From a virus, in the IMG/VR virus record IMGVR_UViG_3300025073_000036, positions 30,887 to 94,886 of that record: DNA of 64,000 nucleotides; one strand, written 5' to 3'. Under the pieces are notes generated by a model. It searched no databases. It was not told the origin of the DNA and worked only from the letters and a program-made list of their open reading frames with translations. Numbering within the stretch: the stretch's first letter is position 1; each line of letters begins with the position of its first letter. The translations under genes and the position numbers were made by a program. Below are positions 41,211 to 49,200 of this stretch, piece after piece.

Positions 41211-43372
41211 TTCGGCGCGCGCTGCTGGCCCTCCTGGCGGTCGCGCTGGCCGTGGCCGGCCTCGACCATGTCCGGCAGGTCGAGCGGGCCGGCGCGCGGG
41301 CGCTCGCGGCCGCGCTGGACGAGATCCGGGCGCGCTTTCTGAGCAACGACGAGGCCCGGGCGCTGCTCGCCCGCTGGGACACCGCCACGCACCTCGAGCG
41401 CGTGCGCCTGGCGGCGTGGAAGCTGCGCCGGGAGGACGCGGAAGCCACGGCCGCCGTGGCCCCCGTGGACGAGACCACCAAGGCCATGCTGGCGGTCGCG
41501 CACGAGCAACTGCTGCGCGACTCGCTGGCGTACTGGATGCGCCACGCGGCCGGCATGAAGGTCGGGCCGCATCACGTCGAATGGTCGGAGCTGCTGGTCG
41601 GGCACTCGCACCTCGCGCTCCTGGCAGCGCGAGGTCACGGCAAGTCGAGCTTCTGGTCGTATGCCTTCCCCCTGTGGCGGAGCTGGCGCGATCCGCACAC
41701 GCTCGGCCTGCTCGTCAGCAACACAGAGGGCCAGGTCTCGGCCCTGATGCGGCTGATCAAGGACGGCAAGAGCTTCACCGACGAGTACGGCGACGAGTGG
41801 ACGATGCCACCGGCGGCCACGATCCCGTGTCTCGCCCCGCTCATCCCGACCTCGTGGGAGACGACGTGGACCACCGAGCGGATCTGGTTCGAGAACGGCT
41901 CGCAATTCGTCGCCAAGACGTTCGGAAAGTCGTTTCGAGGCGCGCACGTCCAGTGGATCGTGGTCGACGACCCGCTGCGCGAGAATTCGCAATACAGCTC
42001 GGTGGACCGCAAGAAATCCAAGGACTTCCTGCACCGCACCATCGCCAAGATGCTGCTACCGGCGGCCTTCGCGCACCTCGTCGTGATCGGGACGCCGATG
42101 CACGGCGACGACCTGCACGCCGATCTCGCCGCGCTCTCGAAACGAGCCGACGACCGGGGCCGCGAGAAGGGCGACTGGTTGCACCGGAAGTATCCGGGGC
42201 ACTGGCGGACGAAAAACGGCCGCGACCGCTTCCTGTGGCCGGCCCTGCGGGCCGAGAAGTGGCACCGGCGCGAGAAGGAATCGAACAGCCTGGCCTACAT
42301 TCAGGAGGTCGAGCTGCGCCCGGTCTCCGACGAGACCTCGCTCTTCCCGCGCGAGCTCTTCTCGCGCCACCCGGACACGCTCGACAGCCTGAGCCGCCTC
42401 AAGCCGTCGCGGGGCGACATCGTCGCCGCCGGCTGGTCGGTCTACATGGGCGTCGACCTCGCGATCTCGGCCGAGGTAGGGGCCGACTTCACGGTGATCC
42501 TCGTGGTCGGCGTGGACGCGCACGGCGCCCGTCACCTCATCGACCTCGTGCGGGGCAAGGGCTGGTCGTTTGACGAGCAGTTGCAGCGGATCAAGGACGC
42601 CCACGCCAGCTACGGGACGGACCTGATCTTCATCGAGAGCAATCAGATGCAGATCTTGTTCGCCCAACAGCTTGCGCGGCGCACAGACCTGCCCGTCCGG
42701 CCGTTCCGCACCGGGGAAGAGAAACACACGCTCCGGCGCGGCGTGCCGTCGCTGCGGCCGTTGATCGAGAACGGCAAGTGGCGATTCCCGCGTGGTGACG
42801 CGCTCTCGGTCGAGCTGACCGACCTGCTGCTCGACGAGCTCAACGACTTCGGGTTCGTGGATGGCAAGGTCCAGGGCATCGGCAATCACGACGACTGCGT
42901 CATGGCCATGTGGATCGCCGATCAAGCCATCCGGGCCGGGGGCGAGTTCGGCTTCTCCGAGGGCGAGGACGACGGCGATCCGGCCGCGCGCGCCCGCCGG
43001 GCGGAGGCCGAGCGCCTGGCCGCGCTGGCGGACGCCAAGGGGCCGCAGGAACAGCTCGCGGCGCTGGTCGAGGCCGACCGGGCGGCCGAGAGTGCAACCC
43101 GGACGGCCGCGCGCGACGCTGTGGCCCCCCGGGTCAACCCGCACGCGGTCACCTGGCGGCACGCGGCCCTCATCCACCCCGACGGTGTCGAGGGCGTGCG
43201 CGACGCCTCGCGCGACCTGCCCGCCGACCGCGCCGATCATGTCCGGGCCTGGAATGCGCTCTCAGTCGAGCCCCCCAAAGTGGTCGAGTGCGATCCGGCC
43301 TTCGGGCAGCTCGTGCTCGTCCAGGGCATCGACATCACACGCGCGATGCTGCGCGACCTGCTCGGCCTGTAG
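41207..43372 (+). CDS. terL: Terminase large subunit
   Basis: A 721-residue protein (GTG 41207). The ATPase domain has a Walker A-like ARGHGKSS at ~141-148 and Walker B WIVVDDPL at 250-257. The nuclease domain has D417 in MGVDLAISAEVGADF, E477 in FIESNQ and the HDD of GNHDDCVMAMW at 561-563. These are the motor and headful- or cos-cutting centres of TerL proteins. The N-terminus starts with a hydrophobic stretch (ALLALLAVALAVAGL), odd for a cytoplasmic motor; ATG 41486 would remove it. A ~150-residue acidic C-terminal extension is also longer than usual. Confidence 0.9.
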   Translation: MIRRALLALLAVALAVAGLDHVRQVERAGARALAAALDEIRARFLSNDEARALLARWDTATHLERVRLAAWKLRREDAEATAAVAPVDETTKAMLAVAHEQLLRDSLAYWMRHAAGMKVGPHHVEWSELLVGHSHLALLAARGHGKSSFWSYAFPLWRSWRDPHTLGLLVSNTEGQVSALMRLIKDGKSFTDEYGDEWTMPPAATIPCLAPLIPTSWETTWTTERIWFENGSQFVAKTFGKSFRGAHVQWIVVDDPLRENSQYSSVDRKKSKDFLHRTIAKMLLPAAFAHLVVIGTPMHGDDLHADLAALSKRADDRGREKGDWLHRKYPGHWRTKNGRDRFLWPALRAEKWHRREKESNSLAYIQEVELRPVSDETSLFPRELFSRHPDTLDSLSRLKPSRGDIVAAGWSVYMGVDLAISAEVGADFTVILVVGVDAHGARHLIDLVRGKGWSFDEQLQRIKDAHASYGTDLIFIESNQMQILFAQQLARRTDLPVRPFRTGEEKHTLRRGVPSLRPLIENGKWRFPRGDALSVELTDLLLDELNDFGFVDGKVQGIGNHDDCVMAMWIADQAIRAGGEFGFSEGEDDGDPAARARRAEAERLAALADAKGPQEQLAALVEADRAAESATRTAARDAVAPRVNPHAVTWRHAALIHPDGVEGVRDASRDLPADRADHVRAWNALSVEPPKVVECDPAFGQLVLVQGIDITRAMLRDLLGL

Positions 43373-43373
43373 A

Positions 43374-44402
43374 TCAGCAGGCGGGGAAGAGCTCGCACTG
43401 TACCCAGGCCTCGACCGGGGCCTCGACGGCGCAGGCTTCGACCGGGTCGAGCACGTCCCAGCGGGCGGGCAGCGCGGCCGGCCCGGCCTCCCAGCGGATC
43501 TTGTCCGGCGCGGCGTAGTCCAGGCGGTTGCCCGCCCGGGAGCCGCCGCCGCCGGGCGTCACCTTGCCCGGGCAGAGCGCCACCGGCCGCAGGCCCTTGT
43601 CGACCAGGGCGCGGTACGTCGTGCCCGCCTCGCTCGTGAGCTGGTAGGTGACGAAGAGCCACGAGCCATCCGGGTCACCGCGCCGAGAGCGCGGAGCGAG
43701 GTCGAGCAGGCGCGAGACGAGCATGGAGGCCGCGCCGAGCGTCGTGCCGTCCGAGGCCACGCGGGTCAGCTCGAGCACGTTGCGGGCCTCGACGCGGCCG
43801 GCGCCCCAGCGCCCGGTCGGGTGGCCTGCAGTGGCCACGGCCACGAGGCGCCCGCCGCGCTTCACGCCGACCGCGTACATGAGGCCGCGCGGGTTCATTT
43901 CCGGCATGGCGCTGTGATGCTCGGCGATGAAGGCCCGGGCCTCGTCGAGCGGCACGTTGACGAGACGCAACTTGCCCGCCGGGGCCAGCGCGTCGGCCAG
44001 GATCTCGCGCACGATGGCGTCGGGGATCTCGCCGCCGCGTGCGCTCGACCGCGCGACGAGCATCGCCGCGTCGGCCGCCTCCTCCGGCGTCCACCCGGGC
44101 ACGCCGAGCGCGAAGGGCAGTTCGTCCAGGGTGAAGGCGAATGAATCGGCCTCGTCGTCAACCTCGTCGAGCTCGGCCGGCGTCCAGTCGTAGACCTCGT
44201 GACCGGCGGCGCGCAGCGCGCCCTCGACGAGGTGCAATTCGCCGCCGTCGTAGAGCGCGACCACGCGGGCCACGAAGTCGTCGACGGCGGCTTCGGCCTC
44301 GGCCCGTGCGGGGCTGATCTCGCGGTAGCCGCGCTCACCCGGGCGAGGCGCAGCGGCGGAGCCGAAGCGGACGTGCAGGTCCACGCGGCCGTTGCTGCTC
44401 AT
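43374..44402 (-). CDS. XF1762-type GNAT-like protein
   Basis: A 342-residue protein with ATG 44402 overlapping the DpdA stop. After an acidic N-terminal region, residues ~160-290 carry EARAFIAEHHSAMPEMNPRG, YAVGVKRGGRLVAVATAGHP, VLELTRVASDGTTLGAASML and VTYQLTSEAGTTYRALVDKG. This is the pattern of phage XF1762-type N-acetyltransferase-fold proteins. The GNAT fold is also that of phage Mu Mom, which modifies adenine in DNA. Here, coupling to a DpdA-like gene suggests a second step in base modification; that is inference. Confidence 0.65.
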   Translation of the reverse strand: MSSNGRVDLHVRFGSAAAPRPGERGYREISPARAEAEAAVDDFVARVVALYDGGELHLVEGALRAAGHEVYDWTPAELDEVDDEADSFAFTLDELPFALGVPGWTPEEAADAAMLVARSSARGGEIPDAIVREILADALAPAGKLRLVNVPLDEARAFIAEHHSAMPEMNPRGLMYAVGVKRGGRLVAVATAGHPTGRWGAGRVEARNVLELTRVASDGTTLGAASMLVSRLLDLAPRSRRGDPDGSWLFVTYQLTSEAGTTYRALVDKGLRPVALCPGKVTPGGGGSRAGNRLDYAAPDKIRWEAGPAALPARWDVLDPVEACAVEAPVEAWVQCELFPAC

Positions 44403-45355
44403 CGGAAAGCCTCGACGCCGTAACAGGCCTCTTCGGCCGCGAAGTAGGCGGCCTCGCCCAGGCTGCACTCGTCGCCGGCCAGCAGGTCGCCCCATTCCTC
44501 GTGAGCGGGACCGATGCCATCCGGCGCGCCGGGGGCGAAGATCGCCGGCTGGAAGAAGTCAGCGGCCGCCACGGCCTCGATCTGCCGCCCGTACCAGTCG
44601 GCCATCGCCTCGATCCGAACGTCCATCGTGCGGCTGGCGAACTTGTTGCCGAACCTGGCGCCCGTGTCCCAGGCCATCGAGTCGATGGAGGCCACGCGCG
44701 GGTGAGCCGCCAGCGCCGAGAGGCCGCTCGACTTCACGCCGAAGAGGTGCAGGCGGACACCGGCGGGCAGCACCCGGTCGAGGGCGTCGACCACGGCGAG
44801 CAGGCCTTCCGACCCGTACACGCTGCGGCGACACATCGACCCCACGCCGACGAGCGCGAGGCCTTCGAGGCGCGCGCCGAGCTGCTGGACGTGCCAGACG
44901 TAGTCTTCGACCGTTCGGCCTTGGAGCACGGGCATCGGGGGCGCGATCCCGGCCTCACGGGCCAGCACCTCGCACTGGCCGAGCAGGCGGATCGTCTCGG
45001 CCTGCCGCAGGCGAACCGTGCCACGGTCGGCCGCGATCTCGGCCTCGCAGCAGGCGTCCATTTGCGCCCACCATGCCCAGCGACGCGAGGCCGCGAGGGC
45101 CACGTACTGCTCGACCGTCCAGGGGAATGCACCGTAGTGCGCATGGGCCACGAAGCCGGCCGAGTCGAGGGCCACGTCCAGGCCGTCGAGGTCGGGGCAG
45201 TCGGTGCGGAAGTCGGAGAACGTGCGCTCGAGGCCGCGCCCACGGTAGCGAGCAAGCGCGTTGGCGCTCACGAGCACCGCCGCGCCGAGCGAGCGAGCGG
45301 CGGCCGGCAGAGCGCCGCCGACGAGGGGCAGGCCAACGCGGATCGTGGTGCTCAC
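44399..45355 (-). CDS. dpdA: DpdA-like DNA 7-deazaguanine transglycosylase (TGT fold)
   Basis: A 318-residue protein with GTG 45355. TIM-barrel landmarks of tRNA-guanine transglycosylase relatives are present: LDSAGF (D64), QMDACCE (D100), PVLQGR (Q145), LVGVGSMCRR, LHLFGVK and SIDSMAWD (D225). DpdA enzymes replace guanine by a 7-deazaguanine such as preQ0 in DNA, protecting phages from restriction. No preQ0 synthesis genes are in this window, so the precursor would come from the host or from genes elsewhere. It is the middle gene of a three-gene operon under the operator at 45623-45639. Confidence 0.7.
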   Translation of the reverse strand: MSTTIRVGLPLVGGALPAAARSLGAAVLVSANALARYRGRGLERTFSDFRTDCPDLDGLDVALDSAGFVAHAHYGAFPWTVEQYVALAASRRWAWWAQMDACCEAEIAADRGTVRLRQAETIRLLGQCEVLAREAGIAPPMPVLQGRTVEDYVWHVQQLGARLEGLALVGVGSMCRRSVYGSEGLLAVVDALDRVLPAGVRLHLFGVKSSGLSALAAHPRVASIDSMAWDTGARFGNKFASRTMDVRIEAMADWYGRQIEAVAAADFFQPAIFAPGAPDGIGPAHEEWGDLLAGDECSLGEAAYFAAEEACYGVEAFR

Positions 45356-45564
45356 TTGCTGGTCACCCGGCAGGTCTCGCAGGCCGGGCGGCCGCGCAGG
45401 TAGGGCGTCAGCTCGGCCATTTCGGTTTTCGTTACCCGGTGGATCTTCTGGCCGCTGATGTCTCGGCCGGTCATCCGGGCCGACGCTCCGAGGTGCGACG
45501 AGCAGTAGCAAGCGCCGTTGTCGCAGAAGTAGTGAGCACCTTCGACCAGCTTGAAACCGGGCAT
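45352..45564 (-). CDS. Small zinc-binding protein in the dpdA operon
   Basis: A 70-residue protein with ATG 45564 and an AAGGAGACGG site. Ligands are FCDNGACYCSSHLG near residues 13-26 and CETC near 62-65, a probable zinc ribbon. It is the first gene of the operon with the DpdA-like and GNAT-like genes, so it may deliver the modification enzymes to DNA. Confidence 0.6.
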   Translation of the reverse strand: MPGFKLVEGAHYFCDNGACYCSSHLGASARMTGRDISGQKIHRVTKTEMAELTPYLRGRPACETCRVTSK

Positions 45565-45618
45565 CTTCCGTCTCCTTACAACAGGTCTTCCGCCGCCCCG
45601 GCAGTCAGGGCAAGGTCA

Positions 45619-45647
45619 ACAGTAGGCGCGGCCCGCTAACAATGCAA
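45619..45647 (-). promoter_or_regulatory. Leftward promoter with internal operator (site C), dpdA operon
   Basis: The minus strand has TTGCAT (45642-45647), a 17-bp spacer and TACTGT (45619-45624). The operator TTAGCGGGCCGCGCCTA covers 45623-45639. Transcription would start near 45612, about 48 bases before ATG 45564. Confidence 0.7.
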
Positions 45648-45670
45648 CGGAAAAATGCACAACGGTACAA

Positions 45671-45693
45671 GCAACGTGATTCCAGCACGTTGC
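45671..45693. repeat. Inverted repeat between divergent promoters
   Basis: GCAACGTG and CACGTTGC form perfect 8-bp arms around a 7-bp centre. It lies between the leftward promoter at 45619-45647 and the rightward one at 45714-45742, a likely site for a second regulator acting on both. Confidence 0.5.
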
Positions 45694-45713
45694 GCGCGCC
45701 GTGTCGGATGCGC

Positions 45714-45742
45714 TTGTCGGGTAGGCGCCGCACGCTCATAGT
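45714..45742 (+). promoter_or_regulatory. Rightward promoter with internal operator (site F), virion gene operon
   Basis: TTGTCG (45714-45719) and CATAGT (45737-45742) are 17 bp apart. The spacer and the first -10 bases form TAGGCGCCGCACGCTCA (45722-45738), which differs from the reverse of the operator consensus at one position. It would drive the operon starting at 46284 with a leader of about 530 bases. Confidence 0.6.
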
Positions 45743-45750
45743 TGTGCGCG

Positions 45751-45813
45751 GACACCCCTTGTCCCCGGGTCCAGGGCGGCGCAGCGCGGGTGCCCAACGC
45801 GCTGCGCCGCCCT
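45751..45813 (+). ncRNA. Two strong hairpins at the predicted 5' end of the virion-operon transcript
   Basis: GGACA/TGTCC closes a five-base loop at 45751-45765. A perfect 16-bp stem follows (arms 45773-45788 and 45798-45813, loop GGTGCCCAA), and a short TCTTT comes four bases after it. The stem is far stronger than needed for a simple leader and begins within ~5-25 bases of the predicted start. An attenuator, an RNA antitermination element or a bidirectional terminator are possible. The rest of the gap 45814-46283 holds several smaller GC-rich hairpins and no credible gene. Confidence 0.5.
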
Positions 45814-46283
45814 CCGGTCTTTGACTACCCCCCGAGCAGGGCAAGGCCGCCCGTTCGATCCCCCGCCTCGACGCCTGGCAATCCGCCGTCGAGGCATTCG
45901 TGGGGCGCGGGCCAACGGTGTGCGTCCCCGACGCTGGTAAGTGCCGAGCCCGCCGCCACCTCCGGTGTTCCCCCACCGACGGCGGTTGAGAAGGACGAGC
46001 GGCCCGTGCGTCAAGCCAGGGCGGGCCGGTTCGTTGATAGATTCCCGTTGTGGCACCAGCCTGGGTAGCCGGTAGTGGACAATCCGGCCATCGCGGGCAA
46101 CCTTGCATCGGAAGGCGGCTACGCCCGACAACCCTGAAAGGGGCGGCCCGTCGGCAACGTCACAAAGCCGCAGCTCGCTCCCAAGCCTGCAGCAGGCAGC
46201 GAGCGCCCGGGCCGGTGCCTCTTCCTCTTCCGTGGCCGCGTGTTACGATGCGCGCCAGTCCAGCCTGGGGGAGCGGAAAGCGC

Positions 46284-49200
46284 ATGCGCCGTCTCGATCT
46301 CGACCATCCGATCAAGCGGTCTGCGCTGCCCCCGTCCCCCGACCCGGCGGCAGATGGCGACGATCCGGAGGTCTCGACCGCGATGGCCTTCGCGCAGCCC
46401 GCCCCGCCCCCCAGGCTGGACGCTCTACTTCAAGGCGTGCCGGAGGCCCGCCGGCCGGCCGCCAGGCGAGTGCTCGAGGAAGGCGGCCCCGGGTGGCGCC
46501 GCGAACTGCTGGCCCTCCTGGCCGGGCAGGACGAGGCCCGCGCACGGGCCGTGCTCGGCATGGCAGCCGAATACATGCAGGCGCAGCCGCGCCGGACGAG
46601 GGAGAAGCGCGTGAAGCTCACGGATACGCTGCGCAAGGCCGATGATCTGCTGCGCCGGGTGCGCGGCCTCGACGGGGCCGACGGTGGGGAGCGCGAGATC
46701 TCGGCCGAGATGGGCGCGATCCTGTGGGCGCGCCAGGAGAGCGACCTCGTCAAGGGTGAGTCGCACAAGTACCTGCGGCGTGTTCCGACCGGCAACCCGC
46801 GCCGGCCGTGGCGCTACTTCTACAGCGTGGCCGGCGGCAAGGGGCTCGGCCACGAGGACGAGCTCGTCGAGGGCGCCGCCTTCCTGCTCGAGCACAACGG
46901 CAAGCGCGGGCACTTCCATGTCATCGGCCGCACGCCGGACGGGAAGATCACGGTCCGGCACGACGAGAGCGGGCACACCGAAACGCTCGACCCGGCCGTG
47001 TTTGTGGCCATGCTGCACCGAGGCCACGCCCAGGCCATCGCGGCCCACGCCGAGCGCATGGGCCGCGATCTCTCCGCCGTGCGGCAGAGCGGCAGCGCCC
47101 GGCAGCGCGCCCGCCTCGAGGCCGAGGCGGGCAAGTACGGCCACACCCGACACCTCGTCGAGGCCCAGGCCAAGGATTCCAAGGTCGAGCGCCTGCTCGG
47201 TGCGCTGGCCACGGCCGAGGCCGACGCCGCGCGCTTCAAGCGCGAGGGCAAGTTGCGCTCGCTCTACGACGTGAACAGCATGATCGCCGGCCTCAAGCGT
47301 CAGATCCGCGAGGCCGGCGGCCAGGTGCCCGACGAGGTGGCACCTCCGCCGGAAGCGCCCGCCGCGCCCGCACCGGGCAAGGTGCTGACCTTTCCGGGCG
47401 CGAAGGCCTCGAGCGCAGCACCGGAGGCCGGGCCGCCGGGCCTGCCCGCCGCCACGCAGGCCAAGGTCGACCGCGTCGTCGATGGCATGATCGCCCAGGT
47501 CATTCCGCCGGGCCTCAAGGGGCATCCCCGCGTCGGCGAGTTGCACGAGGTCATCCGGGCCTGGGCACAGGAGAACGGCCAGGCCATCGGCGACGGCGAC
47601 ACGGACGCGGTCAAGGCCGCCATGCCCGCGCTCTCCGAGCGCATGAACGCCGTCGGGCGCGAGCTCGTGGCCACGCCGTCGAACACGGTGCCGCTGGCCC
47701 CGAAGAGCGCGGGCGGCAAGGACCCACACCGCGCGCCGGCCCCGGGCGACCGGATCGTCTACAACGCCCCATGGCACGGCGGGGGGCTGCGGGCGACCGT
47801 GACCGGCCTGGCGTCCGATGGGCACATGATGCTCGTCAAGTACGACGACGGCACGACGGGCTCGCTGCCCGCGAGCTTCATGCACCCGGCCTACACCGAC
47901 CACGGCAGCAAAGCCTACTTCGAGGAATTGCGGCCGTCCGGCCCGCCGTCGGAGGCGCAGATCGTCGAGATGAAGGCCCGAGCGGTGGCCCGCCGGCTGG
48001 AAAAGGAAGCCCAGGAGCGGGCCGAGGCCGAGGCCCACGCGCGCGAAACGGCTGGCTGGCACTCGCCCAAGGACCGCACCGAGAACAACAAGCGCCTCAA
48101 GGCCGCGCTCAAGAAGATCACCGGGCACGACTGGTCTGTCACCGGCAGCACCGGGACCGGTTACGGCTGGGTGCATGCCACCCCCGGCATTCCTGACGGA
48201 GAGACGGCCGAGTACCGGGACGGGCCGCACAAAGACCTCTACCGCATGGTCTCGATCATCAGTCCGGGCTCGCGTGACTACGTTCTGCGCGAGGTCGAGA
48301 AGCGGGCCGGCATCTTCACCCCGGGCGCGGTCACGCCGGAGCAGCACAAGGCCCAGGTCGAGACCGACAAGGCGGCGCGAGAGGCGGCCGGGCAGGCGGC
48401 CGCCTCGACGGTCAACGTCGGGTCGGTGGTCCAGATCGACGGCCACCCGCGCCGCTACCTCGTGACGGCGAAAAAGGCCTACGGCGGCAGCCCGCCGAGT
48501 TTCCAGCTCGCCGCACTGTCCGGGGCCGAAGCGGGCAGCGCGCCGAGCGGCGTGGCCGCCGCGCGCGTGACGCTGCACCCGGATCAGACGGTCGCCTTCC
48601 ACGGGGCCAACGCGCCGAAGCTGCGCAACAAGGCCGCCGCGCACGCTTTCATCTACCGCGCGGACCACCCGGAGGACACCGAGCGGGTGCGGGCGACGAT
48701 CAACGCCGCCCCCGTGAACCTCGACCCGCCTCCGGCGCCCACGAAGGCCGACCGGGTGCAGCGGGCGCGCGAGCGGGCCGTGGAGGCCGGGACGGCCTTG
48801 CCTACCGCCCCCGCGCCCTCCCAGGCGGCCGAGCCTTCAGCCGAGCCCGCTGCGGCCGCAGCGCCGGCCGGCGATGTGCGTTTCGGTGACGTGAAGACGG
48901 CCACGACCCGCAGCACCGGCGTCACGGTCTATCAGGCCCCGACGAAGGGGAACGTGCCGGCCGAGCGCCTGGCAGAGATGGACGCCGACGCCAAGGCCCG
49001 GGGCGGCTACCGCCTGCGGGGCGAGCCGCACACGTTCCGCACCGAGGCCGCAGCTCGTGACTTCATGGCGAAGTGGGGCACCCCGGCATCCACTGAGGCC
49101 CCGCTCGATGGTCGGGCAGCCGAGCACGAGGGCAAGGCCGCGCGCCACGAGGTCGAAGCCAGCCGCTTCGAGCCTGAGCATCCCGTCGCCGAAAAACACC

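Noticed and set aside
45605-45739. Leftward 44-codon frame behind a GACAAGGGG sequence
   Set aside because: It would run across the operator and promoter at 45619-45647, has no proper ribosome binding site, and looks unlike a protein.
45852-45863. GTTCGATCC sequence resembling a tRNA T-loop
   Set aside because: The flanking bases do not form a 5-bp T-stem and no acceptor or anticodon stems could be found nearby. No tRNA is called.
46050-46283. Upstream in-frame extension of the giant virion protein
   Set aside because: The segment is Arg/Pro/Gly-rich, lies over structured leader sequence, and a GGGGGAG site marks ATG 46284 instead.
46425-48668. Long leftward frame inside the giant virion gene
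   Set aside because: Shadow frame with biased composition and no start context. The rightward frame contains recognisable polyvalent-protein domains.
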